Below the pieces are notes generated by a model, which was given only the letters and a program-made list of their open reading frames with translations, made no database searches and had not been told where the DNA came from. Shown here piece by piece: positions 32,383 to 40,655 of a stretch of DNA of 64,000 nucleotides (the stretch's first letter is position 1; each line of letters starts with the position of its first letter). The translations under genes were made by a program, and so were the position numbers. The stretch comes from Methylobacterium hispanicum (GTDB lineage: Bacteria; Pseudomonadota; Alphaproteobacteria; Rhizobiales; Beijerinckiaceae), in NCBI RefSeq assembly GCF_022179285.1, contig NZ_BPQO01000010.1:1-64000 (forward strand), read 5' to 3'.

Positions 32383-33231
32383 ATGATGCAGATCCTTGTG
32401 GCCGACGGAAACGTGGCTGAGGCGCGCCGCGCGCATGTCCGCGCCACGGGCGGGACCTCGGCCGAGGCCTACGCCGCGCTGCTGGCCGAGATCGACGCCG
32501 ACGTCGCCTGCACGATCCTCGAACCGGCCGATGCCGGGTCGGCGCTGCCCGCGGGCGCGGCTCTCGCCGCCTTCGACGGCGTGGTCTTCACCGGCTCGCA
32601 GCTCCACGTCGGCGAGGACAGCGAGCCCGTGCGGCGCCAGCGCGGCCTGATGCGGGCGGCCTTGGAGGCGGGGCTGCCGGTCTTCGGCTCGTGCTGGGGC
32701 GTGCAGCTCGCCGCCGCCGTGGCGGGCGGCTCGGCCGGGCCGAACCCGCGCGGCCCCGAATACGGCTTCGCCCGGCGCCTCGTGCCGACCGGGGCGGGGC
32801 GGGAGCACCCGCTGCTCGCCGGCCGCCCGGCGACCTGGGACGCGCCCGCACTCCATCTCGACGCGGTGCTGGAGCCGCCGCCGGGCGCCGAGGTGCTGGC
32901 CGGCAACGGCCTGCTCGCGGTACAGGCGCTCGCACTCCGGCTCGGGCCCGGCACCTTCTGGGGCACGCAGTACCATCCGGAACTCGACCTCGACGCGATC
33001 GCCGCGATGCTGCGCCTGTCCGAGCCCGACATCCTCGAATCCGGCCTGTGCCGGGACGCGGCGGCGCTCGCCGCCTACGCCGACGAGGTCGCGGCGCTGC
33101 ACGGCGAGGACCGCCCCGACCTCGCCTGGCGCCACGGGCTCGGCCCCGAGGTGCTGGAGGCGCCCCGGCGGCGGCGCGAGATCGGCAACTTCCTGGCCCG
33201 TCTGGTCCGGCCCCGCGCCGCCCGGCGCTGA
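32383..33231 (+). CDS. Class I glutamine amidotransferase-like protein
   Basis: A 282-residue protein with a stand-alone GATase1 domain: MQILVADGNVAEARRAHVRA, FDGVVFTGSQLHVGED (oxyanion side), nucleophile elbow FGSCWGVQLAA with Cys104, and GTQYHPELD with His198 and Glu200, completing the triad. A 75-residue C-terminal helical extension (SEPDILESGLCRD, GNFLARLVR) follows. Relatives include GMP synthase-like amidotransferases and gamma-glutamyl-polyamine hydrolases. No partner synthetase is adjacent, so it may act alone. Upstream lies a candidate EcfG promoter. Confidence 0.85.
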   Translation: MMQILVADGNVAEARRAHVRATGGTSAEAYAALLAEIDADVACTILEPADAGSALPAGAALAAFDGVVFTGSQLHVGEDSEPVRRQRGLMRAALEAGLPVFGSCWGVQLAAAVAGGSAGPNPRGPEYGFARRLVPTGAGREHPLLAGRPATWDAPALHLDAVLEPPPGAEVLAGNGLLAVQALALRLGPGTFWGTQYHPELDLDAIAAMLRLSEPDILESGLCRDAAALAAYADEVAALHGEDRPDLAWRHGLGPEVLEAPRRRREIGNFLARLVRPRAARR

Positions 33232-33351
33232 GAGAAGACCCCGCGCGACGCCGAGAGGGGCCGAGCATGCCGCAGCCGCCGCCCGGAACCGGGCGGGCGC
33301 GGGCGCGTCGTTCCTGATATCCTCGCCCGACCGTCAGCCCCGAGGTGGACC

Positions 33352-33681
33352 ATGCGGACCCCGATCCTGTTCCTTCTCGCCGCCGTGGCGCTGCCCGGCG
33401 CGGCCGAGGCCCAGGTCACGCCCGACCTGAACAGCTGGAACCGCTCGCTCTCCTATCAGAGCGACATGCGCTCGCAGCAGCTCTCGCAGACGAGCGAGCT
33501 GAACACCCTGCGGATGCAGGTGCAGCGCAACGTGCAGTTCGCCCCGGCCCCCGTCGTCGCGCCCGGCGTGGTCCTGCGCCGCGGCGGCTTCTCGGCCCGG
33601 GGCCCGCGCCACTCGGGCGTGCGCGCCGGCCGCACCGGCCTCGACCGCTCGCTCGACACCGGCGTCTGCATCGGCTGCTGA
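33352..33681 (+). CDS. Small secreted protein, hypothetical
   Basis: A 109-residue protein with a signal peptide (ILFLLAAVALPGAAEA, cut before QVTP). The mature part is Ser/Gln-rich (SYQSDMRSQQLSQTSELNTL), then basic, and ends with Cys residues in DTGVCIGC. Gene start ATG 33352 follows GAGGTGG. It looks like an exported protein of the cell envelope, possibly with a C-terminal disulfide. I do not recognise the family. Confidence 0.65.
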   Translation: MRTPILFLLAAVALPGAAEAQVTPDLNSWNRSLSYQSDMRSQQLSQTSELNTLRMQVQRNVQFAPAPVVAPGVVLRRGGFSARGPRHSGVRAGRTGLDRSLDTGVCIGC

Positions 33682-33770
33682 GCCGCGCGCGGCCACCGGG
33701 GTGCGGGTTGCGGATGCGGGCCCGGGCCCCACGTCAGGGCCGGACAGAGCAGGGACACAGGGAGCCGTCC

Positions 33771-34040
33771 ATGGCCACCGTCACGCCCGCCCGCGCATCG
33801 CTGCGCCTGGTCAACCCCGGCATGCCGCCCGGCATCCCGACGCCGCCCAATCCGGGCGAGATGCCCCCGCCCGACCTGCCTCCGCCCCCGGAGCGGGATC
33901 CCGATACCGGCCCGACCGGCCCGCGCGTGCCGGGCCCCGATCCGGACGTGGACGAGCCGCCGGACCCGGCCCAGGTGCCCGACCGTCTTCCGGGCATCCC
34001 GACCGGCCCCGGCACGCGCCACGACGCGGCGGCGCCCTGA
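33771..34040 (+). CDS. Proline-rich small protein, hypothetical
   Basis: An 89-residue frame with GGGAG before ATG 33771. More than a third of the residues are proline (PGMPPGIPTPPNPGEMPPPD), arranged without an exact period. No signal peptide is present. It begins 89 bases after the secreted protein gene on the same strand. Extended proline-rich proteins of this kind may bind partners or cell wall, but nothing specific can be assigned. Confidence 0.5.
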   Translation: MATVTPARASLRLVNPGMPPGIPTPPNPGEMPPPDLPPPPERDPDTGPTGPRVPGPDPDVDEPPDPAQVPDRLPGIPTGPGTRHDAAAP

Positions 34041-34113
34041 GGGGGCGGCCGGTGGCCGCGCGGAGCGCGTGCCCGGACGGAGGATGGGGACGGGCTGGTT
34101 CGGGACCGCTCTC

Positions 34114-34206
34114 GAGCCCTTCCCGATCGCGTTGCGATCGGGAAGGGCTCCAAGCTCTTGTCCTGGTCTTGACGCGCTCTCTTGCGCCGAACCGGCGTCC
34201 ACTTCG
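34114..34206 (+). repeat. Dispersed intergenic repeat, family C, copy 2
   Basis: It has the same hairpin as copy 1 (GAGCCCTTCCCGATCGC paired with GCGATCGGGAAGGGCTC) and the same tail (TCTTGACGCGCTCTCTTGCG, CCGAACCGGCGTCCACTT). It lies between the convergent proline-rich gene and the small membrane gene at 34218-34397, where the hairpin could end both transcripts. Confidence 0.85.
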
Positions 34207-34217
34207 GCGGAGAGCGC

Positions 34218-34397
34218 TCAGTGGTCCGTGCCGGGCCGGTTGGGGCGCGGGGGGCCGCCATGGTGCTCGGTGAAGCTCGAACGCCGGGGATCGCCCTTGG
34301 CTTGCGCGACCCGGCGCCTGAGAAATCCGGCCACGACGATCACGATGGCCAGGGTGGCGACCGCCAGGATGATGATGAGATAGTCGTTGTCGGGCAT
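34218..34397 (-). CDS. Small single-pass membrane protein, hypothetical
   Basis: A 59-residue protein from ATG 34397 with GGAG upstream. It has a short N-terminus (MPDNDY), one helix (LIIILAVATLAIVIVVAGFL), and then a basic cytoplasmic tail (RRRVAQAKGDPRRSSFTEHH). The 260-bp gap to the divergent PsiE-like gene is AT-richer than average and should hold both promoters. Family unknown; the helix and basic stop-transfer are convincing. Confidence 0.55.
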   Translation of the reverse strand: MPDNDYLIIILAVATLAIVIVVAGFLRRRVAQAKGDPRRSSFTEHHGGPPRPNRPGTDH

Positions 34398-34657
34398 GCC
34401 AGAGTTCTCCGCGGCGCCTCCACAAGCAAAGGCCCGGACAATCGAAAGTTCCTTCACTAGAGGCACACACCGCGCCTTCGTGGAAGACTTTCCTCACCGC
34501 ACGGCCGAGAATTGCCGGACTGAATTGAAAATCATGCATTCCGGATAAGCAGTCGTCTCCGGCCGGCCCTTCCGAACAGGCGTTGCGGACGGCGCAGCTT
34601 AGGCTCAAGATCCCGCGGCGGCGATGCCGACCCGCCCGTCGCGAGGGGTCCACACCG

Positions 34658-35191
34658 ATGCCCGAACGGAACAAGACCGAGACGGACGAGGAACCGGGCG
34701 CGCTGACGCGGGCCTCGACCTTCCTGTTCCTGCACACCGAGCACGCGATCTACGCGATCCTGGGCCTGCTGCTCGGCGCGACGGCGCTGCTCGCGCTGTT
34801 CGATGCCGGCCGCCTGACGCTGGAGGCGTTCCACGCCTACGGCCGGGCACAGCAGCTCCTGGAGGTGGTGGACCGGCTGCTGTTCCTCCTGATGCTGGTC
34901 GAGATCCTGCACACGGTGCGGGTCTCGATGCGCTCCGGGCGGCTGACCTGCGAGCCGTTCCTGATCGTCGGGCTGATCGCCTCGATCCGGCGGGTGCTGG
35001 TGGTCACGCTGCAATCGGCCGAGGTCATGCACGGCCAGGACTGGACGCCCGAGAAGCAGGCGCTGTTCCAGGCCTCGATGATCGAGCTCGGCGTGCTGGC
35101 GGGCCTGATCCTGGCGATCGTGCTCTCGATCTTCCTGCTCCACCGCGCCCGCGACGACAACCGGCCGGCCGGGGAGGAGAGCGCGGGGTAG
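34658..35191 (+). CDS. PsiE-like phosphate-starvation-inducible membrane protein
   Basis: A 177-residue protein with four predicted helices (AIYAILGLLLGATALLALF, LLEVVDRLLFLLMLVEILHT, CEPFLIVGLIASIRRVLVVT, GVLAGLILAIVLSIFLLHRA). The middle motif EPFLIVGLIASIRRVLVV is characteristic of the PsiE/DUF family. ATG 34658 is chosen because family similarity starts shortly after; upstream frame is unrelated. Function is unknown even in E. coli, where expression rises on phosphate starvation. Confidence 0.75.
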   Translation: MPERNKTETDEEPGALTRASTFLFLHTEHAIYAILGLLLGATALLALFDAGRLTLEAFHAYGRAQQLLEVVDRLLFLLMLVEILHTVRVSMRSGRLTCEPFLIVGLIASIRRVLVVTLQSAEVMHGQDWTPEKQALFQASMIELGVLAGLILAIVLSIFLLHRARDDNRPAGEESAG

Positions 35192-35516
35192 CGAGGCGCG
35201 GGCCGATCGCCCCGCTTGGGCAGGACCGTGGCCGGCGGCCGTCACTCAACGACCGACTGGGGTGATGGGCGCGGCTTGATCCGAGCGGCCGCAGCGGGCC
35301 GCCGGATGTTCGGCCACGGAATCGCGCATCATCAAGTGCCTGTCGCAAATGTTAATGCAAGTCCGAGGCATAGTCTGGACAAATACCATCCCTAACAAGC
35401 ACAGGCCGCACTCTCTGCGCGACGAGGATTGACGTTCCGATCCCCGTCGCCGCGGGGCGATGCGCCCCGCGGCCGGGCCGGACATCGCCGCGCGGTCGAT
35501 CGCAGGGGAGGTCTCG
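35192..35516. other. Intergenic region with AT-rich promoter-like stretch
   Basis: This 325-bp gap lies between two rightward genes. A low-GC stretch (about 35335-35410, containing CGCAAATGTTAATGCAAGTC and GACAAATACCATCCCTAAC) probably carries the promoter of the exported protein gene at 35517. No repeat family member or convincing gene is present. Confidence 0.4.
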
Positions 35517-36581
35517 ATGTCGATCGTGATGTCCGTCGTTCCGCGCCGCCGGGATATCCGCAGGGCCCGCCTCCCGATCGCCCTGATCGCGTTCCAGGCC
35601 TGCGCGTGGGGCGCCCCCGGGCCGCGCGCCGAAACGCCCGCCCGGGTGGACGAGGCGGGGCCGGGCGCTGCCGCCCCGGCCGAGCCGCGCGTCTCCGCGC
35701 GGGACGTGGTCGGCGAGCAGGGGGCGGCCATTCCCCTTCTGATCGAGGTACGGAACCGCCCCAGCCGGGCCGGCGGGAGCACCTACATCCTGGGCCTGCC
35801 GAAGGGCGCGCGGCTCAGCGATCCGGACCATGCGGTCACCGCCGCCGAGGACCGGTCCATGATCGAGGTGACGGACTGGAAGCTCGCCGACCTCGCCGTC
35901 ACGCTGCAGCCGGAGCAGACCGGCGCCTTCACGCTGGCGGTCGCGGCCCTGTCGCTCACGGAGAGCGGGCGCCCGCTGCCGATCGCGCGGTCGGTCTTCA
36001 CGCTGCGGGTGCAGCCGCGGCAGGCGCACGCCGCGCCCGCAACAACGCCCGCCGTCGCGAACGCCGAGGCGCCGGAGCCGGCGCCGGCCGCGCGCCGCCA
36101 CGAGGCCGCGCTCGCCCTGCCGGAGGCCCAGCCCCTCCGGCCGCCCCCGCGGCAGGCGCCCGAGGCCGGGTCTCCCGCGCCGGCGCAGGAGGCCGTCCCC
36201 GGCAGTCCCGCGCCCGCGGCGGGGCGAAGCGGACCGCCCCCGGCGGCCCCGCCGGCCGCGGCCCCGTCGCCGTCGCCGCCGCCGCCGCAGAACGCGGCCC
36301 TGCTGGCGCGGGCCGAGCGGCTCATCCGATCGGGCGACATCAGCGGCGCCCGGCTCGTGCTCGAACATCTGGTCGAGCGGGGCGACGCGCGCGCCACCTT
36401 CCTGCTCGCCCAGACCTGCGATCCGCGGATGCTGCGCGCCTGGCGGGTCCACGGATTGCGGCCCGATCCGGAGCGCGCGCGCGCGCTCTACGCCCGGGCG
36501 GAAGAGGCTCGGGCGGAAGAGGCCCGGGCGGAAGAGGCGAGCCTGCGCGATCCGACGAGCGTCGCGGCCGCGGCGCGCTGA
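35517..36581 (+). CDS. Exported protein with Sel1/TPR-like C-terminal region
   Basis: A 354-residue protein with GGGGAG before ATG 35517. The N-terminal region (DIRRARLPIALIAFQACAWG, then APGPRAETP) is a signal-like segment. An Ig-like beta domain follows (about 60-160: IPLLIEVRNRPSRAGGSTYI, VTLQPEQTGAFTLAVAALSL), then an 80-residue proline/alanine linker. A TPR/Sel1-type unit (ALLARAERLIRSGDISGARL, VLEHLVERGDARATFLLAQT) comes before a repeat-like tail (three RAEEA units). Similar architecture is common in Rhizobiales envelope proteins of unknown function. The TAXI binding protein gene begins 25 bases later. Confidence 0.7.
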   Translation: MSIVMSVVPRRRDIRRARLPIALIAFQACAWGAPGPRAETPARVDEAGPGAAAPAEPRVSARDVVGEQGAAIPLLIEVRNRPSRAGGSTYILGLPKGARLSDPDHAVTAAEDRSMIEVTDWKLADLAVTLQPEQTGAFTLAVAALSLTESGRPLPIARSVFTLRVQPRQAHAAPATTPAVANAEAPEPAPAARRHEAALALPEAQPLRPPPRQAPEAGSPAPAQEAVPGSPAPAAGRSGPPPAAPPAAAPSPSPPPPQNAALLARAERLIRSGDISGARLVLEHLVERGDARATFLLAQTCDPRMLRAWRVHGLRPDPERARALYARAEEARAEEARAEEASLRDPTSVAAAAR

Positions 36582-36606
36582 GCCGCCAACCCGAGGGAGC
36601 AGGGCG

Positions 36607-37812
36607 ATGGGAACGAGGGGCATGGGGGCGGTCCGATCCTGCGCGACGGCCCGGACGATCACCTGGACGACGGCCTGGACGACGGCCTGCGCGGCGGCCT
36701 TCGGGCTGCTGCTCGCCGCGGGCCAGGCCGGGCAGGCGCGGGACGCCGCGGCGCAGAGGCGGACTGCCGCCCAGGACTCGGCGACCGAGACGGCGCTCAG
36801 CGAGACGCTGAACGCCAACACCGTCTCGGTCGTCACCGGCACGCCCGGCGGAACCTATTTCCGCACCGGTGCCGACCTCGCCTTCGTCCTCGACGACGGC
36901 GACAGGCTGCGCATCCTCCCGATCCTCGGCCGGGGCGCGGGGGCCAACGCCTACGACCTCCGCTTCCTGAAAGGGGTCGATCTCGGCTTCGTGCGCACCG
37001 ACACCCTCGATCAGCTGCGCCAGGACAAGCGCCTCAAGGACATCGAGAAGCGGATCCACTACGTCGCCAAGCTCTTCAACGACGAGCTCCACGTGATCGC
37101 CCCGACGGCGATCGGCGCGGTCGGCGATCTCGCGGGCAAGCGCGTCAGCTTCGACGTGAAGGGCAGCGGCACGGATTACAGCGGCCGCGCCATGTTCCGC
37201 GATCTCGGCATCGCGGTCGAGGCGGTCAACGTGGACCAGCCGACGGCCCTCGAGATGCTGCGCCGGGGCGAGCTCGATGCGGTCGTCTCGGTGGCCGCCA
37301 GGCCCGTCGCGATCATCGCCGGCTTCGAGCCGGCCGGCCGCTTCCACCTCGTCACGGTGCCCTACGGCGACCGGATCGGCGAGGCCTACGTGCCCGCCAC
37401 GCTGACCCGCGCCGACTACCCGAAGCTCGTCGACGGCGCCCGGCCCATCGAGACGCTCGCGGTCGGCACGATCCTCGGGGTCTACAACCACCCGAAGGGC
37501 ACGGAGCGCTACAGGAAGCTAGAGCGCTTCACGACCGCGTTCTTCGACCGGTTCGAGCAGTTCCTGGCGCCCCAGCACCACCCGAAATGGCGGGAGGTGA
37601 ACCTCGCGGCCTCCGTTCCGGGCTGGACCCGGTTCCAGCCGGCGCAGGACTGGCTCGACAGCCACCGCGGGGAGGCGCCGTCCCAGGGCGAGGTCGAGCG
37701 CTTCCTCGGCGAGCAGCCGCAGGGTGCGGCCGCCGACAAGGAGGAGGTCTATCAGGCCTACCTGCGCTGGCGCCGCGCCCAGCGGCCCGAATACGGGATC
37801 GTGCGCCGCTAG
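36607..37812 (+). CDS. TAXI-type TRAP transporter substrate-binding protein
   Basis: A 401-residue periplasmic binding protein of the TAXI family. Signal-like leader AAFGLLLAAGQAGQARDAAA, then VSVVTGTPGGTYFRTGADLA, GADLGF-like LKGVDLGFVRTDTLDQLR, GAVGDLAGKRVSFDVKGSGT and LRRGELDAVVSVAARPV. TAXI proteins normally deliver substrate to a fused TRAP permease, but no permease gene lies nearby, so this may be an orphan sensor or use a distant permease. A short arginine-rich tail ends the protein. Confidence 0.85.
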   Translation: MGTRGMGAVRSCATARTITWTTAWTTACAAAFGLLLAAGQAGQARDAAAQRRTAAQDSATETALSETLNANTVSVVTGTPGGTYFRTGADLAFVLDDGDRLRILPILGRGAGANAYDLRFLKGVDLGFVRTDTLDQLRQDKRLKDIEKRIHYVAKLFNDELHVIAPTAIGAVGDLAGKRVSFDVKGSGTDYSGRAMFRDLGIAVEAVNVDQPTALEMLRRGELDAVVSVAARPVAIIAGFEPAGRFHLVTVPYGDRIGEAYVPATLTRADYPKLVDGARPIETLAVGTILGVYNHPKGTERYRKLERFTTAFFDRFEQFLAPQHHPKWREVNLAASVPGWTRFQPAQDWLDSHRGEAPSQGEVERFLGEQPQGAAADKEEVYQAYLRWRRAQRPEYGIVRR

Positions 37813-37836
37813 CGCCGGCCCGCCGTCCGCGCGTCC

Positions 37837-37992
37837 TCAGTACGGCCGCGGCGGGTTCAGGTAGGTCGAGGTCTCCGGCCGCACCACGGTGACGAGCCCC
37901 TCCGCCTCCAGGGCGTTGCGCCGCCGGAAGGCCAGCACCTCCAGTACGACGAAGACCAGCCAGGCGCCGATGATGACGACGAAGAGGCCCAT
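37837..37992 (-). CDS. 51-residue membrane protein next to a triheme cytochrome
   Basis: Read leftward from ATG 37992: MGLFVVIIGAWLVFVVLEVL forms one helix, followed by a basic stretch (AFRRRNALEAEG) and a Pro-rich end. It lies 39 bases downstream of the cytochrome c gene on the same strand and probably shares its transcript. Its size suggests an anchor or assembly helper for the cytochrome. That is inference from position; no family is recognised. Confidence 0.55.
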   Translation of the reverse strand: MGLFVVIIGAWLVFVVLEVLAFRRRNALEAEGLVTVVRPETSTYLNPPRPY

Positions 37993-38031
37993 CCGCAGAT
38001 CTCCCGTTTCGGTGCGTGCGTGGCGGCGCGG

Positions 38032-39666
38032 TCAGTTCCGGGTGGGGGGCGCGGGCGGCGCGTCGGCGCTTGCCCGCTTCTCCGGGTTGCGGGCCTGGCT
38101 GTAGGCGATGTTGGCGAAGTTGCCGATCACGCTCGCCCAGGGCCGCGTCGCCTCGGGAGCACCCGCCCGCTGCCGCTCCAGGTAGGGCTCCCGGCCGACC
38201 TGGCAGTAGAGGGTGGTGAGGCCGTTCACCAGCTCGTCGTCGATGCCCTGGCCCCCGGTCTCGGCCGGCTTGTCGCCGTAGGCGGCCTTCACCTGCGGCA
38301 GGAGCCGGGCGAGCACGGGCACGAACTGCTCCTGGGTCAGGCCCTTGAGCGCGTCCGCGGCACCGGCAGCCTCGAAGGCCTTGCGCACCGTCCCCTGCGC
38401 GATCTCGGCGCAGGGCGCGGTGCCCGCGAGCATGGTCTGGGTGGCGGCGCGCGCCTCCGAGGCGGCGCTGTCGGAGCCGATCACCGGGGCGCTGTTGCCC
38501 CAGGCGTTGCGGACGTAGTCCGTGACGTTGCGGACCTCGACATCGCTCATCTCCTGGCCGATCGCCGGCATCGGCGCGTAGCCGCTCTGGGCGGCGAGCC
38601 CGCCGTAGATCACCCGCAGCACGGTCTCGGGTCCCCCCGACTGCACGGAGGTGTTGCCGGCGAGCGCGGGCACCGCGCCCTCGATCCCCCGGCCGTCGGG
38701 CTGGTGGCAGGAGGAGCAGTAGGTCAGGTAGGTGTCGGCGCCCGGGGCACCCGGTTTGTTGAAGGCCTGCAGGTCCTTCGTCTTGTAGGTCTGCTTGGCG
38801 GGGATCGTGCGCAGGTAGGCGACCATCGCCTTCAGGTCGGCGTCGGTCATCTGGGAGAGGGATTCCTCGATGGTCTGGCGCATCGGCCCCGCCGCGACGC
38901 CCGGCCGGTCGCCCGGGGCGGTGCCGGTCTTGAGGTAGGTCGCCACCTGCTCGTCGGTCCAGCCGCCGATGCCCTGGTGGTCGTCGGGCGTGATGTTGGG
39001 GGCGTACCAGCCGTCGATCACGCCGCCGCCGAAGCGGCCCGCGAGGCTCGAATTGCCCACGAGCTTGCGCTCGTTGTGGCACATGCCGCAATGGCCGAGC
39101 CCCTCCACGAGGTAGCCGCCGCGGTTGACCTCGGCGCTCGCCTGCGGGTCCGGCTTGAAGCGGTCGTTCGTGAAGAAGGCGGTGCGCCAAGTGATCAGCG
39201 CCGTGCGCACGTTGAACGGGAAGGGGATCTCGTTGTCCTTGCGCGCCTCGTTCACCGGCGGCAGGGACTTCAGGTAGGCGAAGATCGCCCGCGTGTCCTC
39301 GTCCGTGACCTTGGTGTACCAGCCGAACGGGAAGGCCGGGTAGAGGTACTCGCCCCCGTCGCCGATGCCCTGCCGGAAGGCGCGCTCGAAGGTGGCGTAG
39401 TCCCACTTGCCGAGGCCGGTCTCGGGGTCCGGCGTCAGGTTCGGCGTGAAGATCGCGCCGATCGGGGTGTTGAGCCGGTAGTTGCCGGCGAACGGCTTGC
39501 CGCCGGGGGCCGTGTGGCAGGCCACGCAATCGCCCGCGGTGACGAGGTACTTGCCCCGCGCGATCAGCTCGGGATCGGCGAGGTTCGGGTCCTGCGCCGC
39601 GGCGGGCGCCGCCAGCAGGGTGCTCCAGACGGCGCCCGCGAGGGCGAGGGCGGCGATGCGGTCCAT
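38032..39666 (-). CDS. Triheme c-type cytochrome, alcohol/gluconate dehydrogenase subunit type
   Basis: A 544-residue periplasmic cytochrome with a signal peptide (AGAVWSTLLAAPAAAQ) and three heme sites: CVACH (47-51), CGMCH (193-197) and CSSCH (317-321). The N-terminal 330 residues align with the cytochrome subunit of membrane alcohol and gluconate dehydrogenases (GDCVACHTAPGGKPFAGNYR, IFTPNLTPDPETGLGKWDY). The last 110 residues form an extra domain (AEIAQGTVRKAFEAAGAADA, LNTLYCQVG-like TTLYCQVGREPYLE) not typical of that group. No dehydrogenase subunit is adjacent. Confidence 0.9.
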   Translation of the reverse strand: MDRIAALALAGAVWSTLLAAPAAAQDPNLADPELIARGKYLVTAGDCVACHTAPGGKPFAGNYRLNTPIGAIFTPNLTPDPETGLGKWDYATFERAFRQGIGDGGEYLYPAFPFGWYTKVTDEDTRAIFAYLKSLPPVNEARKDNEIPFPFNVRTALITWRTAFFTNDRFKPDPQASAEVNRGGYLVEGLGHCGMCHNERKLVGNSSLAGRFGGGVIDGWYAPNITPDDHQGIGGWTDEQVATYLKTGTAPGDRPGVAAGPMRQTIEESLSQMTDADLKAMVAYLRTIPAKQTYKTKDLQAFNKPGAPGADTYLTYCSSCHQPDGRGIEGAVPALAGNTSVQSGGPETVLRVIYGGLAAQSGYAPMPAIGQEMSDVEVRNVTDYVRNAWGNSAPVIGSDSAASEARAATQTMLAGTAPCAEIAQGTVRKAFEAAGAADALKGLTQEQFVPVLARLLPQVKAAYGDKPAETGGQGIDDELVNGLTTLYCQVGREPYLERQRAGAPEATRPWASVIGNFANIAYSQARNPEKRASADAPPAPPTRN

Positions 39667-39748
39667 GGGCCTCTCCTGCAGGGTCGTCGGAACTGTGCTG
39701 TCGTGACGCGTGCGTCGGGACTCTTTCGTGTTCGGCGGATCCGCGCCG

Positions 39749-40165
39749 TCACGCGCGGCGCGCTCCCGCCCCCGCGGGGGGAGGGAGGGGCGGACGGCCG
39801 GGCCGCGTCATGTGTTCGTGTCGGCGCGAGACCGAACCCAACGCCCTCGCCTCAGCCGATGTTGCGGATGGTTCCCTGCGGCGAAGCGTCTTCGCGCGGC
39901 GCAGGACCAGCTCCGCGAGGTGGGCGCCGCCGGCGAGCGCCAGCGGCCCGGCGATCCAGGGCCAGGACGCGCCGGAGAGCCCTGCGCGCAGCGCCAGCAG
40001 CAGGCCCGCCCCGGCGGCGAGCCCCGCGAGCAGCGGCGCGCGGGGACCGAACCGGTCGGGCGCCAAGACCACGAAGGCGACCTCGGCCACCACGAGAAGA
40101 AGGATCGGGTCGACGATCCGGCCCGAGGCGACGAGGGCGGCGAGAAGGGAGCCGGGCGCGTCCAC
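39749..40165 (-). CDS. Small multi-helix membrane protein in the bchG-tspO operon
   Basis: A 138-residue protein with three or four helices (PILLLVVAEVAFVVLAPDR, PLLAGLAAGAGLLLALRAGL, WPWIAGPLALAGGAHLAELV), then a basic tail. It starts one base after the tspO stop, so it is the last gene of the leftward bchG operon. The photosynthesis-operon position suggests a pigment- or carotenoid-linked membrane role, which remains a guess. I know no family name for it. Confidence 0.6.
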   Translation of the reverse strand: MDAPGSLLAALVASGRIVDPILLLVVAEVAFVVLAPDRFGPRAPLLAGLAAGAGLLLALRAGLSGASWPWIAGPLALAGGAHLAELVLRRAKTLRRREPSATSAEARALGSVSRRHEHMTRPGRPPLPPPAGAGARRA

Positions 40166-40166
40166 C

Positions 40167-40655
40167 TCACGCCCTCCCGATGCCGGGGCGGGCGGGGTTG
40201 AGCCGCACGATCTTGAGGTTCAGCGCCGCCGCGATCCCGACCCAGGCGAGGTAGGGCAGGACGAGCGCGGCCGCGAGGCCGCTCACCCGGGCGAGCACGG
40301 AAGCGAGCAGCAGGACCGAGAGCCAGAGCAGCACGACCTCGGCCAGCGCCCAGTCCGGCCGGCGAAGCCGGAAGAAGATCACGCTCCAGGCGACGTTGAG
40401 CACCGCGTTGAGGCCGAAGGCCCAGATGAGCAGCAGGCGGTCGGCCGTGCCCGGGCTCGCGGCCCAGCCGAGCGCCGCGGCGGCTGCGGCGAGCGCCAGG
40501 ATCGCTGCCCAGATCGGCCCGAAGGCCCAGTCCGGCGGCTTCCAGGCCGGCTGGCGCAGGGCGCGGTACCACGCGTCGGTGCGCGTCGCGAGGCCGTTGG
40601 CGAACCCGACGAGCAGCGCCCCCGCGCCCGCCACGAGGAAGGGGAGCAGCGTCAC
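40167..40655 (-). CDS. tspO: TspO/MBR family tryptophan-rich sensory protein
   Basis: A 162-residue, five-helix protein. ALRQPAWKPPDWAFGPIWAA is the hallmark PxWxPP...P motif, followed by GWAASPGTADRLLLIWAFGL, LNVAWSVIFFRLRRPDWALA and ALVLPYLAWVGIAAALNLKI. TspO binds tetrapyrroles and in Rhodobacter modulates photosynthesis gene expression and porphyrin efflux. It starts at GTG 40655, overlapping the bchP stop, so it is translationally coupled to pigment genes. Confidence 0.92.
   Translation of the reverse strand: MTLLPFLVAGAGALLVGFANGLATRTDAWYRALRQPAWKPPDWAFGPIWAAILALAAAAAALGWAASPGTADRLLLIWAFGLNAVLNVAWSVIFFRLRRPDWALAEVVLLWLSVLLLASVLARVSGLAAALVLPYLAWVGIAAALNLKIVRLNPARPGIGRA

Noticed and set aside
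39762..39790. GC-rich palindrome before the small membrane gene's 3' end considered as a family D copy
   Set aside because: It has CCCGCCCCCGCGGGGGGAGGG but lacks the TCTGC/GCAGA core of family D, so it is listed only as a similar GC-rich palindrome.
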